Positions 23,373 to 34,263 of a DNA stretch of 64,000 nt are shown here, piece after piece. The notes under the pieces are model-generated. The model did no database searches and was not told where the DNA came from. It saw only the letters and a program-made list of their open reading frames with translations. Each line of letters opens with the position of its first letter. Position 1 is the stretch's first letter. The stretch is taken from NCBI GenBank assembly GCA_010356995.1, contig ML996693.1, forward strand, positions 248,001 to 312,000, in the 5' to 3' direction. A program made the translations under genes and the position numbers. This DNA comes from Trichodelitschia bisporula. Lineage: Eukaryota > Ascomycota > Dothideomycetes > Phaeotrichales > Phaeotrichaceae.

Positions 23373-23898
23373 TCCTGTTCTCGTGGGGATAAAGAGCAGT
23401 TCCTCTCTATTTTACTTCATCCAGCATGGTTGGGTTGTATTGAACACGGCTGGGGACGTTTTATACCCATCTCTGGATCATACAAGCGGAAACATCAGGC
23501 GTTCTTATCCGGGATTGGACTTAAGATAGCTTTGTTGCTCAATTTTGAAGTAGATGCATCAACAGGTGTGGTGTTGCGCAAATTTCAATACTGATGGCTC
23601 GCGTGCTCCAGCTGGTGTTTTCAGCGGGGTAAAGCTCAACACCAAGGCGCTTGATCTTCACCCCGCCTTTCACCTCGCCCCACCTCGCCTTGAGTTTGTC
23701 ATAGCTTACGGAGACCACCACTGAAACCTATACATCTCCGCTAAGCTTCGTACTTCATACAAGCGTGAAATTTCATAGCCGGCTCACCTTACTGCACTCC
23801 ACTCGCCTACAGCGACGCGCCAACGGTCACAAAGGTCGTCAACCACAGTTCGAGAACCCTACCTTCCCACTCCGCGCCGAACACCACATCCAACAACC
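23373..23898. other. intergenic, VPS25 promoter
   Basis: A 526-nt gap between two plus-strand genes; it holds the VPS25 promoter and leader. Nothing distinct seen. Confidence 0.5.
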
Positions 23899-24530
23899 AT
23901 GCCTCCAGATCCTTATCCGTCCGGCACCGACGCCCCGAGCACCGACTTCCGCTTCATAGCGCACTACAACTTCCCGCCCTTCTTCACCCTCCAGCCCAAC
24001 CCGCTTACGCGTTCATCGCAGCTCGAGACCTGGTCCACGCACATCCTCTCCTACTGCCGGCACCACCGCATTTTCACACTCACGCTCATCGACGCCCTCT
24101 CCACACCCCTCTTCCACAACACGATCCTGAAGAAAAAGCTCTCGCTCAACGATGCGCGCACAGTGCTCAACTGGATGGCGAGCAAGGAGGGCGGTGAGCG
24201 CATAGAGTGGATAGGCGGCAAGGGTGGCAAGGAGAGCAAGTGCTGGGTGTTTTGGCGCAGGCCCGAGGAATGGGCGGATGCGGTGGGATCGTGGGTCGAG
24301 GCTACGGGACAGAAGGGCGTGGTGTTTACACTCTACGAGCTTGGGCAGGGCGAGGCTACTCGGAGTCAAGGTACGTCTGTACAGATTACGTATGCGTTGA
24401 CCCTGATGGCCTGGCAGAGTTTTATGGCATCGATCGGGAGCTCCTACATAGGTCGCTGCAGATTCTGGTCAAGAAGGGGAAGGCCCAGATATTCGGGCAG
24501 GAAGACCAGTTGGGGATCAAGTTCTTTTAG
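23899..24530 (+). CDS. VPS25: ESCRT-II subunit Vps25
   Basis: Winged-helix subunit of ESCRT-II, needed for sorting ubiquitinated cargo into multivesicular bodies. Exon 1 is 23899-24370, exon 2 is 24418-24530; the 47-nt intron splits a Glu codon; 194 residues. Near the N-terminus the PPFF motif (HYNFPPFFTLQPN) is the one that docks Vps25 on Vps22/Vps36. The first winged helix holds LETWSTHILSYCRHHRIF and LSLNDARTVLNWMA. The second holds GVVFTLYELGQGE, then EFYGIDRELLHRSLQILVKK and KAQIFGQEDQLGIKFF at the very C-terminus, a good match for the family end. Confidence 0.94.
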
Positions 24531-26006
24531 ACGGATTGATTTTGCATCTATCATCCACTGGCCTTGCGTCCCATAACCGATTCAGCTCCGGTTTGATATC
24601 TCGGGAGAGCGTAGACCGAGTAGGTCCCTTGTTTTCTGCAATGTGAGCAGCTCGAACATACGATATCGGGCTGTTGTCGCCTGCAGTGTGGAAAGGTTGA
24701 GCCGAGATGGTCTAGCGAGACGGCACTGAAGCCAAAGGACAAGAAATACGAGGACCAAGCTCCCGTGAATAGAGCCGATTCAATCTTCAGCCTACCACAG
24801 TCGTCGCGATGCGCCCCGGTCGCAGAGTTGTCAAGGTTGTCAGCATCAAGTCCCTGCTTCGGGATTGCCTAGATGCATATGCGGGGCTAACTGGGGGAAA
24901 GCGCGTATCCCCCCGCGGTCTGACATCGTCCCACGAGCAGTGTGGGGGTTAGGGGACGGTGAGATTTCGGGTTGATATAATCTTGATGGAGCTTTCAGTA
25001 GATCGTCCGTCCCAGGTGCAGTATAATTCTCAAAGAGCAATGGAGTCTTCTACATACACTTACCAGCCCAGCAAAAGATAGCCCTCAGAAGAAGCTTTTT
25101 ATCAAGCATCCCTAGGCCTTACGCGGGTGATTGGACAAAGCTTGTTGCATCACCTGACGAAGTCTTCGAGTTCTCATTGGGGGCCCGGTGCTGCTGCTAA
25201 GCCTAATTACGAGGCTAGTGACGTCGGAGTGGCGCCTCTCCACTCAAAAGGCGAATCGGCGTTATGGTGAAAGCGGGATGCGATTCTGATCGGGCCGCTA
25301 ATTTATCGTCTAATCGAGTAATTTGTCGTTTGCTTCGGCTACGGTACGTACCATCATCACCACCGGAACGTCGTAAGGTGAGAATTCAACGGTCAAGTCC
25401 GACTGGGCAGATCTCACATCATTGTCGAGACGCATGTTCGGAGTTTGGTTCTATGACGACGAATGCTCATTCGACCCGGTGTTTGGTTCCCTACTACGTA
25501 CTCCGTACATCGACATCGACACAATGTCCGACATCCCGGAGAGTCGCACAGGGCTGCAGCCCGACCCTCCCGCATGGACATGGGCAATTGCGTGCGACTT
25601 TGACTCGCTAGCGACATCATCCTTTCACCAACCACTTCTTTTGATCCCCTTCTGTGGCTGTACGGTTCGTAACTATCCCAAGAACCATCCTGCAGGTCAA
25701 CACCAGCCATCCTAGCGGCCCCGCATATGCTCGACACCGGGGTGCCGTCACTTCAGGTCGACGTACCCTTCCACGTGCAGAGATTGCACCTCTTCCCTTT
25801 AAAGGCCTCTCTTATCCCTAGCTATCACTTCTGACCCCATTTACGACAACTTCTCCATCCCTCCCGTCGCGATATCGAGCGGATCCCCTCGAATCGCGCC
25901 TTCTCCACATACCAGATCAGCCTGCCCAGTGGCCGATGCAGCAGACAATTACTTCATATCTCCCCTTCTATTACGCTCCCTTTGTTCAATTCCTCCGCTC
26001 GATAAA
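24531..26006. other. intergenic, 1.5 kb, permease promoter
   Basis: Lies upstream of an amino acid permease on the same strand. Nitrogen-regulatory GATA-type sites are expected for such genes and a few GATA strings occur, but by chance alone several would. No reading frame with family features. Confidence 0.45.
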
Positions 26007-27729
26007 ATGGCGTTAGGCAAGAACGATCAAGAAGAGCTCCCCAAAGCATCAAATATCACGGAAACTGGAACCGACCAGGCCTATTTCGATGAAACGAAAG
26101 GTGACCCGGAGAATGGGGGCCATAGGCGCCGCAGTCGGCTTTCCGCCTCTATCGCTGCCGACGACGAAAGTGTATTGAGCGTCGGCCGGCAGATTGAGCT
26201 GGAGAAAGACAATCAGATCCAGTACCGCACGTGTAGCTGGCAGAAAGTATGGACTCTTCCTTTCGCATCTCTTGGAGGCCCATTATGTCCAGTACAGTTT
26301 TATGTGACCCTATCTAACATCAGTACCCCAGACTGCTGCTCTGTTGTTCTCAGAGTACATATGCCTTGCCATCATGTCCTTCCCGTACAGCTACTCGGTT
26401 CTTGGGTTGGTGCCCGGCCTTATCCTTACCGTGGTGGTTGCGGGACTGGTTCTGTACACGTCCCTGATCGTATGGTGAGTTTTCCTGCCGCTCGTAAATG
26501 CTGTCATGTCTCATTTTGCGGACAGGGAGTTTTGCATGCGCAATCCTCAGGCCAAAGACGTCTGTGATATTGGCCAGATTATCTTCGGGAACTCGCGAGC
26601 CGTCTGGTGGTTCACGGCCGTTATGTTCATACTCAACAATACCTTCATCCAGGCACTTCACTGCTTGGTGGGAGCCAAGTATCTGAACACCATGACGGGC
26701 CACAGCATGTGCACTGTCGGATTCTCGGCTATTGTTATGGTCATATCGTGGATTTGCTCGCTCCCCAGGACTTTCAGCGCGCTCGCAAGACTTGCGCTCT
26801 TCTCAGCCTTCTTCACGTTCATCTCAGTCCTGCTTGCCACCATTTTCGCCGCTATTGAAGACCACCCCGGTGCCGGATATCCCTCGCTAGGTGAACCTCT
26901 GGTCCTAGCTATCCCGGCGAAAGGCACGACCTTCGTAGCCGGAATGAATGCGTTCATGAACATCAGTTACACCTTCATTGGCCAGATCACGCTCCCTTCG
27001 TTCATTGCGGAAATGAAGAGGCCCGAAGATTTCCCGAAGGCCCTCTGGGCTATCACCATTGCTGAGGTGTTCGTTTTCAGCATTGTCGGGGCGGTCATCT
27101 ACGGATACACAGGCACCAACTACAATACCGCACCAGCCTTTGGCTCCCTCAGCAATGAAGTGTACAAGAAGGTCTCGTTCAGCTTTATGATTCCGACGCT
27201 GATCTTCTTGGGAGTGCTATATGCCTCCGTGACCGCGCGCTTCGTCTTCTTCAACCTCTATGGCAAGAAAGGGGACCGGGCGGAGTCGAGACACATGAGC
27301 TCGCACACGATTACTGGCTGGGCGGTCTGGGCTGGCATTCTGGGCGTCACTTGGATCTTTGCCTTCATCATTGCCGAAGTCATTCCGTTCTTCTCCGACC
27401 TTCTTTCCTTGATGAGCTCGCTGTTTGATTCATTCTTCGGCTTCATCTTCTGGGGCGTCGCATATATGCGCATGAGGCATGCGAAATACGGACCCAACTT
27501 CTGGAAGGAGCGAGGGCTTAGGGGGTATCTGGGGTTTGCCCTGAACATCCTGATCTGTCTCATCGGCCTTTTCTTCTTGACTGCCGGCACATATGTGAGT
27601 TTTGACCTAGCCTCGCCTTTTTTGGGTGTCTGCTAACGATATCTCTAGGCTTCGGTGCAAGGTATTGTGGATGGATACAAGGTGGCCTCTTTTGGCGGAG
27701 CCTTCACCTGTGATAGCAATGGCATCTGA
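26007..27729 (+). CDS. AAAP-family neutral/aromatic amino acid permease (Mtr-like)
   Basis: Plasma-membrane amino acid importer. Exons are 26007-26246, 26332-26474, 26526-27594 and 27649-27729; introns are 85, 51 and 54 nt; 510 residues. Residues 1-80 form a charged cytosolic N-terminus. About eleven hydrophobic spans follow, starting TAALLFSEYICLAIMSFPYS and YSVLGLVPGLILTVVVAG, the family's first two helices. Internal landmarks are DIGQIIFGNSRAVWWF, GMNAFMNISYTFIGQITLPS, FIAEMKRPEDFPKALWAI and VIYGYTGTNYNTAPAFGSLS. It closes with a short extracellular tail, GGAFTCDSNGI, seen in fungal Mtr-like carriers. The ATG of MALGKNDQEE is the first in-frame one after the leader. Substrate is inferred from family only. 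Confidence 0.92.
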
Positions 27730-28117
27730 AGGGACGCAGACTTGGTACTCGGAGTTGGGACGCGGAGTTGGATAAGGTTCTTTTCTTCATAGTACTAGGC
27801 AACAGATGTAGTAATGATGACTCTCATGCCTTCCGTATTCACTCCATGGCTTAACTAAAGCAAGATGCCCTTCAATCGAGTCTCCGCTGTCAATCCCAGA
27901 TATCACTTCATCGTGATATATCTTCATCGTGCAGAAGCCTTTGCCAAGCCAACGGTGACATTAGAAACGCCCAGCCCCGAACTTCGGCACGGAAGCCCCA
28001 AGTAAAGTTGCAGGGTAGCTTGTCGACAGCTTGCACAGCGTCCACAACCTCAACCCGCTTCCCACCATCACCACTTTGCCGATCCGCCATTGCTCCTGAG
28101 ATTCTAGTCCAGCAACC
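27730..28117. other. intergenic, OPI3 promoter
   Basis: A 388-nt gap between permease and OPI3 on the same strand. No distinct element seen. Confidence 0.5.
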
Positions 28118-28919
28118 ATGGCTTCCCTCCTGCAGTACATCAACTTCGACGATCCCGCCCTGTGGAGTGAGTTTCCAACCCCCACCTTGTGCGACATAGC
28201 CAGCTAACCGCCCTCCGCTCCAGTCTCCGCCGTCTCAATTATCTTCAACCCAACCTTCTGGAAGTAATCATCCCCTCACCCAAACCACCCTCAAGCTAAC
28301 ACCCGCAGCATCACCGCCCGCCAAGGTACACGCCTCCCACCTACCCCCACCACCTTCCCTAACCCTCTTAGAATACCACAACAAAGTCCTAACCCGTCTC
28401 TTCAACGGCAACGCCTACTACGGCTGCTACGCGCTAGCCGTAACAATCTTCAGCCTGGGCATCATCCGCGACCTCCTCTACGAACGCGCCCTACGCACCC
28501 AACCCACCCACCCAGCCCTCCTCCACCCCCTCCTCAAACCCCTCGCCGCGGCCCTCTTCACATCGGGCAACGTCCTCGTGCTGAGCAGCATGTGGGCGCT
28601 CGGCGTGACGGGCACATATCTCGGGGATTACTTCGGCATCCTGATGGACACGATGGTGACTGGTTTCCCGTTCAATGTGACCAAGAGCCCTATGTACTGG
28701 GGCTCGACGATGAGCTTCCTCGCTTCCGCATTGTGGTTTGGTAAGCCCGCGGGCCTGGCGCTGACCGGGCTGGTGTATGCTGCGTATTGGGTTGCGCTTA
28801 AGTTTGAAGAGTATGTACCCCCGTGTGGGTGTGGGGCTATAAAGCTGACTTGTAGTCCCTTCACGGCGGAGATCTATGCTAAGCGCGAGCGCGCGAGGGC
28901 GGCGGGAAAGAAGAACTAG
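28118..28919 (+). CDS. OPI3: phospholipid N-methyltransferase (Opi3/PEMT class II)
   Basis: ER membrane enzyme that methylates phosphatidyl-monomethylethanolamine to phosphatidylcholine with S-adenosylmethionine. Exons are 28118-28166, 28224-28263, 28309-28325, 28372-28810 and 28856-28919; introns are 57, 45, 46 and 45 nt; 202 residues. Exon 3 is only 17 nt. The protein opens MASLLQYINFDDPALW, then FNPTFWN, EYHNKVLTRLFNGNAYYGCY and ALAVTIFSLGIIRDLLYERA. The SAM region is YFGILMDTMVTGFPFNVTKS, then PMYWGSTMSFLASALWFGKP, ending KFEDPFTAEIYAKRERAR with Lys at the tip (AAGKKN). Length matches PEMT. The tiny exons are supported because each splice keeps the frame and joins family motifs. Confidence 0.92.
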
Positions 28920-29385
28920 AAGCCGGCCGCACGATCCTGGACCTCGGGACGGGATCTGAGACGTGGGACCATGGGGACGTATTGTTCCGCATTCAACACG
29001 GAACGTTGGGTCGAGTTGTAAAAGGGAGAAGGCATGGCACTTTGTTGTAGCACTGGAGTATGGTGAAATCATTACAGCGGTGCTTTATAGCGTTGTTGGC
29101 AGGGAAAGCGTTCAACCGAATCTATTAGCATGTGTAGTCAAGGAATAGATGCAGAGCATCATTGAAACCCTCATGGAGAAGACAGGCAGCAAAAAGCCAT
29201 CGGAGTTAGAGTAAAAGCCCGCTAATTGATCTTACGCCTACGGCTAATAAACGAATCAAGAATCAAACAGTAACCACACCCTCAACCAACGTGCACACTG
29301 GACCAATCAAGGCTCAAAACATCAAGATTGCCCTCAGCCTGAAAGGCCGAGTGCACACGCTAAGAGTAGATACTGATTACCACCC
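28920..29385. other. convergent 3' region of OPI3 and beta-tubulin
   Basis: A 466-nt gap between convergent genes. It holds two 3' UTRs; no other feature seen. Confidence 0.6.
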
Positions 29386-31056
29386 CTACTCCTCCGGCTC
29401 CATAGGAGCCTCCTCGTCGTACTCCTCCTCGCCCTCGCTGACCGAAGCCTCCTGGTACTGCTGGTACTCGGACACCAAGTCGTTCATGTTGCTCTCAGCC
29501 TCGGTGAACTCCATCTCGTCCATACCCTCGCCAGTGTACCAATGCAAGAAAGCCTTGCGCCGGAACATGGCGGAGAACTGGTCACCGACACGCTTGAAGA
29601 GCTCCTGGATGGAGGTCGAGTTGCCGACGAAGGTCGACGACATCTTCAGGCCACGGGGAGGGATGGAGCACAGCGCCGTCTGGACGTTGTTCGGGATCCA
29701 CTCGACGAAGTACGACGCGTTCTTGTTCTGGACGTTACGCATCTGGTCCTCGACCTCCTTCATGGAGACCTTGCCACGGCTTTGATGGGTCAGTAAAAGT
29801 AAGCGACACGACAGCAGAATACTCACAAGATGGCAGAGCAGGTCAGGTAGCGGCCGTTGCGGAAGTCAGACGCAGCCATCATGTTCTTGGGGTCGAACAT
29901 CTGCTGGGTGAGCTCCGGAACAGTCACCGCACGGAAGGAGTAAGCCCCGCGGCTGGTAAGCGGAGCAAAGCCAACCATGAAGAAGTGGAGACGCGGGAAC
30001 GGAACCATGTTGACAGCCAACTTGCGAAGATCCGAGTTGAGCTGGCCGGGGAAACGCAAGCAGGTCGTAACACCGGACATAACGGCGGACACGAGATGGT
30101 TCAGGTCACCGTAGGACGGGTTGCTCAACTTGAGGGTCCGCATGCAGATGTCATACAGAGCCTGCAATCGTCAGTTCTGGTGCTCGCGATGATTATGCGA
30201 GACTACTGACCTCATTGTCAATACAGAAGGTCTCATCGGAGTTCTCGACAAGCTGATGGACGGAGAGCGTAGCATTGTACGGCTCAACGACGGTGTCCGA
30301 GACCTTGGGAGACGGCATAACCGAGAAGGTAGCCATCATGCGGTCGGGGAACTCCTCACGGATCTTGGAGATAAGAAGAGTGCCCATACCGGCACCGGTA
30401 CCACCACCGAGGGAGTGGGTAATCTGGAAGCCCTGAAGGCAGTCGCAGCCCTCAGCCTCACGACGGACAACGTCGAGAACCTGATCCACGAGCTCGGCAC
30501 CCTCAGTGTAATGACCCTTGGCCCAGTTGTTGCCAGCACCAGACTGACCGAAGACAAAGTTGTCAGGGCGGAACAGCTGGCCGAAAGGACCAGCGCGAAC
30601 GGCATCCATGGTACCGGGCTCAAGATCGACCAGAACGGCACGGGGGACGAACTTGTTGCCAGACGCCTCGTTGAAGTAGACGTTCATGCGCTCAAGCTGC
30701 AGGTCCGAGGTGCCATTGTAGACGCCAGAGCCGTCAAGGCCATGCTCGCCAGAGATGGTCTGCCTGCAATCCGAGTTAGCCTTCCCATGTCTACATTAAG
30801 AGCAGTGGCGGAGGACAAACCAGAAAGCAGCACCGATTTGGTTGCCCTGATCTAAATGTCAGCGACAAAGTCGGTAGTCGTTCTATTCTGCGGTACGTAC
30901 GCATTGGCCGGTCTGGAGGTGAACCTGTAGTTGTGAAAAGCATGGTTAGCAAGGTTCTCTGGAGTCTGTTGACAAGCTTGACGTGGGGCAACGCATCAGG
31001 GGAGACGCGTAAAAACATCAGCGTATTTGGGGGGAGCAACATACAATCTCACGCAT
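29386..31056 (-). CDS. beta-tubulin
   Basis: Structural subunit of microtubules. Exons are 31056-31045, 30924-30901, 30846-30821, 30763-30211, 30161-29827 and 29779-29386; 447 residues. Exon 1 codes just MREI and exon 2 is 24 nt; MREI is the tubulin autoregulation signal. Visible motifs are [58 protein letters not shown] and the acidic tail [12 protein letters not shown]. The residues tied to benzimidazole resistance carry the sensitive states: His6, Tyr50, Phe167, Glu198 and Phe200 ([13 protein letters not shown]). Intron 5 ends in CAAAG, a weak acceptor context. One of the prefoldin genes that supply its chaperone lies 2.7 kb away. High-expression codon bias (C-ending codons) is visible. 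Confidence 0.98.
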
Positions 31057-31865
31057 TTCGAATGGAGAATGAAGAATCTACGGGCACTGGTAAGAGTAGT
31101 AGAGTTCCTGAGCAACGGAGAGCAATGGAGATGCAAGGTGTTTGACGAGGACGTTAGGGGCTTAAGTGGAGGGAGAAAGAGATGCGGTGTGGAAAGAGGC
31201 GCCTTTAGAACCCGCTGCTTCTGCTTTGGCGCCTGGCGCCCGGGCCGCCAGTTCTTCCACCGCCGCCCTCAACACTCCACTGGTTCGCACGGACCAGCTG
31301 ATCCCCGTGGCAAGGTCAATCATGTCCGCTGGTTGGCCAGTCTCAAGCCTGAACGGCTTGGCCTGTGACCCCACAAGTCAACAACACGGCCACGACGGCT
31401 TCGGCGTGGGAAGCGTGCAAGACGATCCCCATTGCATACTGATATAATTGTTCAAACATAAACATCTCGGTGATCGGTCTTGACGTATTTATGAGCTCGA
31501 TACATCAAGGCTTTGAAGTCTCAAATTGTCACTGGAATGTCATGCTTACAACGTCCGCTCTATGTCGTTTCTTGTTGCCAAAACAATCTCAAACGTCCCG
31601 CACTAAGTCCTAGGCAACAGCCATAAAAGTGTGCATGTGCAAGCGGTCTAAGTGCAGCCTATTAATACATCTAAACGTGCAAGACGGAATCCAGAAACTA
31701 CTGTAGTCCAGAAACAAGTGTCTAGATGAGCGTTCAAACGAGGTTGATCAACGACCACTGATTCCGTTCCCCGTCCACGAAGCCTGGGTGTTGAACTCTA
31801 TCAGCAAGATCCGGATTGGTGGCTTTAACAGAACACTTGAGGAGCTGAGATCTTGGATCGGACCT
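31057..31865. other. intergenic, beta-tubulin promoter
   Basis: An 809-nt gap between two minus-strand genes. It must hold the tubulin promoter and the ceramidase 3' UTR; no distinct element seen. Confidence 0.5.
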
Positions 31866-32991
31866 TCAGCGCTTCTTTTTGCCATTTGCGATGGCAGCTT
31901 GATTATGGCCCCGCTTCCGGACCACCGAAGGCATGGATGTCAAAAGTCTCGGCCAGTACAGCTCGTAGTCGTCTTGTTTATGATTCAGGCAATGGCGGAG
32001 CCATATCCCCCAAACGATGTAGTAGTAAGCACCGATGCCTGTCATCAGATGCCTGCATTGCTCGGTTAGCTAGCAGAGCGAGGAAAGGGGAAAAAACACC
32101 CACCACCAGCCATGGCCTTCCAGAAGTATGCCCCAGGGCAAACCAACCTTCCTCCGCCAAGTGCGCAAGGTAGGACAAAAGACATTATCCAGATTCCAGA
32201 CCGCAAATCCCCCGAGGAAGGCACTCAAGCCATATGCAATCATGATCCACATGGTCCGGAGGATTTTCGCGTCTCGGTCGTCAATTCTCCTCTGTTCGTT
32301 CCGAGTCCGAGGCTTGGTGTCGGAATCCGCGCTGTCGCTCCGAAGCGCAGTTTCCTTCATGCGCAGGGACGGCCGGATGTTGATCTCCATGACATACAGG
32401 GCACGAATCAAAACGATGGCAGTTAGTATGGCGTACACCACCTGGTGAAAGATTGGATCCTTCAGGTAATGGTAGTAGGCCGTGATGGAGACTGACAAGG
32501 TTATCAGAGAGCCGGCCAGAATGGTGATGTACCGGGTAGACTTGTTGTGGGCAAAGGTAGCATAGAACATGATGCATGTCGTGTAAATCATGGAAAGTTC
32601 ATCTATGAGTTGCATAGGATCTAGAGGGTGTCAATATTTGCTCTACCCTGGATGGGGAACGCACATTTGAGAGTAGAATGAAAGAGAAAGCTTCCAACGC
32701 CAACCACAAGGTAGCCGAGGAAAGAGACAATGAAGATCCGGTCATGGCCATTGATGATACAATTGCTAATGCCCTTAATCGCAAGGTAGGCGAAGAGCAG
32801 ATTTGTCATGGAATTCACAATCTCGGCCGAGTACTGGGTCGCATAATAGTTCTTGTGGACGGTCAGTGGACAATATCAAGCGGCCACCATGGACAACATG
32901 CCTCTTCACACCAGTCTAGAGTGGCGGTGATAGGTGCCCAGTAACCCTCTTGCTCTGGGGGATACGGAATGGAAGGGAGCCAAGCGGCCAT
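31866..32991 (-). CDS. alkaline (phyto)ceramidase, Ypc1/Ydc1 type
   Basis: ER/Golgi membrane hydrolase that splits ceramide into sphingoid base and fatty acid. Exons are 32991-32902, 32851-32665, 32620-32104 and 32052-31866; 326 residues. Family zinc and catalytic residues are visible: Glu in DWCEENY (29-30), FHST (His88, Ser89), YPMQLIDEL (Asp99) and HGWWH (His262, His266). Seven hydrophobic spans fit the family. The C-terminus NGKKKR is a dilysine-type ER retrieval signal. Intron 1 (32901-32852) starts with GC, not GT: exon 1 ends GAG then GCATGT, and joining to AACTATTATGCG restores CEENYYATQYSAE. The homologous motif supports this junction. Start is the ATG of MAAWLPSIPYPP. Confidence 0.9.
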
Positions 32992-33787
32992 CTTTGCGAC
33001 CGTAGTTTGAAGCTTCAATGAATGCGTGTGGGGGGATAGACTTGGTTGGCAGCGTAGAAAGGGGGCTCTACAAGTACAAAGGTGCTAATCGATACAGTGA
33101 CGCTGCAGCATTCACAATGTTCTCTGCATCAAAAGTTTCATGCAGTGTCGCAGGTGAAAAGAAGGCAGTTTGCATGCCGAATTCGTAACAGTATCCATGT
33201 GAGAAGGGCCCACAGGCCGGCTTAAAAGCGAGGCTTTGAGAACGTGGTGTTGTCCACCTCTTAGCGCAGGTGCTGACCTGCAAGAATGTAGGTCACGCCT
33301 GGTCAGCATCGGGGAGCCGGGCATTCCGCGTCATCGTTTCAGCGACCCGGGGTTTGTACAATGTGGGCATCAGCCACCATCGGTATGTTTGCGCCTCGTC
33401 TTTGTGTCATTGACGAAGTACAAGGTGGGGCTGCGGCTCTACAGCGAGAAAGCAATCCAGTAAAGAAACGCAGAAGCTGGTCGTGGTGTAGAGTGCCCGT
33501 ATACAGTAGGCGGCTGGTTCTTGCTGGGTCAGACGGACCTCAGCCAAGAAAATCGATCACCCAACTGGAGTTGACCCGAGAGAATTGCAATCCATCAAAA
33601 AGTGGGCCGTTACTCACCGCAATCGCATCTTCGAAATACAACATTTCGCAAGGCTATCCATCCAGGTCTCAAGTTCGAAGGCTCAGCAGTCTCACGTAGC
33701 TGCCACTTGCTGACCTAAACAGACGACTTCCGCTTTGACGGCGTTCAATCGCCCTTCGGACGGGATTAGACCAATCCACCAGCAGCC
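32992..33787. promoter_or_regulatory. divergent intergenic region of ceramidase and PFD1
   Basis: A 796-nt gap between two divergent start codons, so both promoters are here. No specific site identified. Confidence 0.5.
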
Positions 33788-34263
33788 ATGTCCATCTCAA
33801 ATGAGGCTTTAAGAAAGGTTCGCAGAACTGCGCCAACGGCATGTGCTCGTACTTACACTAGCCCACCGTTAGGTACTGCTCGAGATTGAGCAGAAATCGG
33901 CATTCTCTAGCCAGCAACTCGGCATCGTCAAAACTCAACTGGCTGCTAAACACCGCGAATCCCGCATGCTTCAACTAACGGCCAACGAAGTCGGTGTACT
34001 ACCGCAAGGCACGCAGCTTTACGAAGGGGTCGGCAAGATGTGAGCGACGCGTTCAGCCTCGACAGTGGACGTTTGTGCTTATCAAGACGTCTAGGTTCAT
34101 CCAAACCCCTTCGGGAGAGGTAGTCGACCGGCTGGCGAGAGAGAAGCAAGCTCTGACGGATGACGTTGCAAACCTGGAGAAGAAGCGGCAGTATCTCGAG
34201 ACAACTTTCAAGAACAGCCGAGAGCATATGGACAGAATCCTGAGGTCCGCCGGTCCTATGTAG
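33788..34263 (+). CDS. PFD1: prefoldin subunit 1 (beta type)
   Basis: Beta-type subunit of the prefoldin hexamer. Exons are 33788-33817, 33873-34039 and 34095-34263; introns are 55 nt each; 121 residues, as usual. Helix 1 is ALRKVLLEIEQKSAFSSQQL; the hairpin is LPQGTQLYEGVGKMFIQTPS; helix 2 is LEKKRQYLETTFKNSREHMD. The middle motif (VGKMF) is cut by intron 2 in the Met codon. The first exon has ten codons. It is divergent from the ceramidase and 2.7 kb from beta-tubulin, a prefoldin client. Confidence 0.92.

Noticed and set aside
11460-34263. PFD5 and PFD1 as tandem paralogues
   Set aside because: They belong to the alpha and beta prefoldin classes, so this is not a local duplication.
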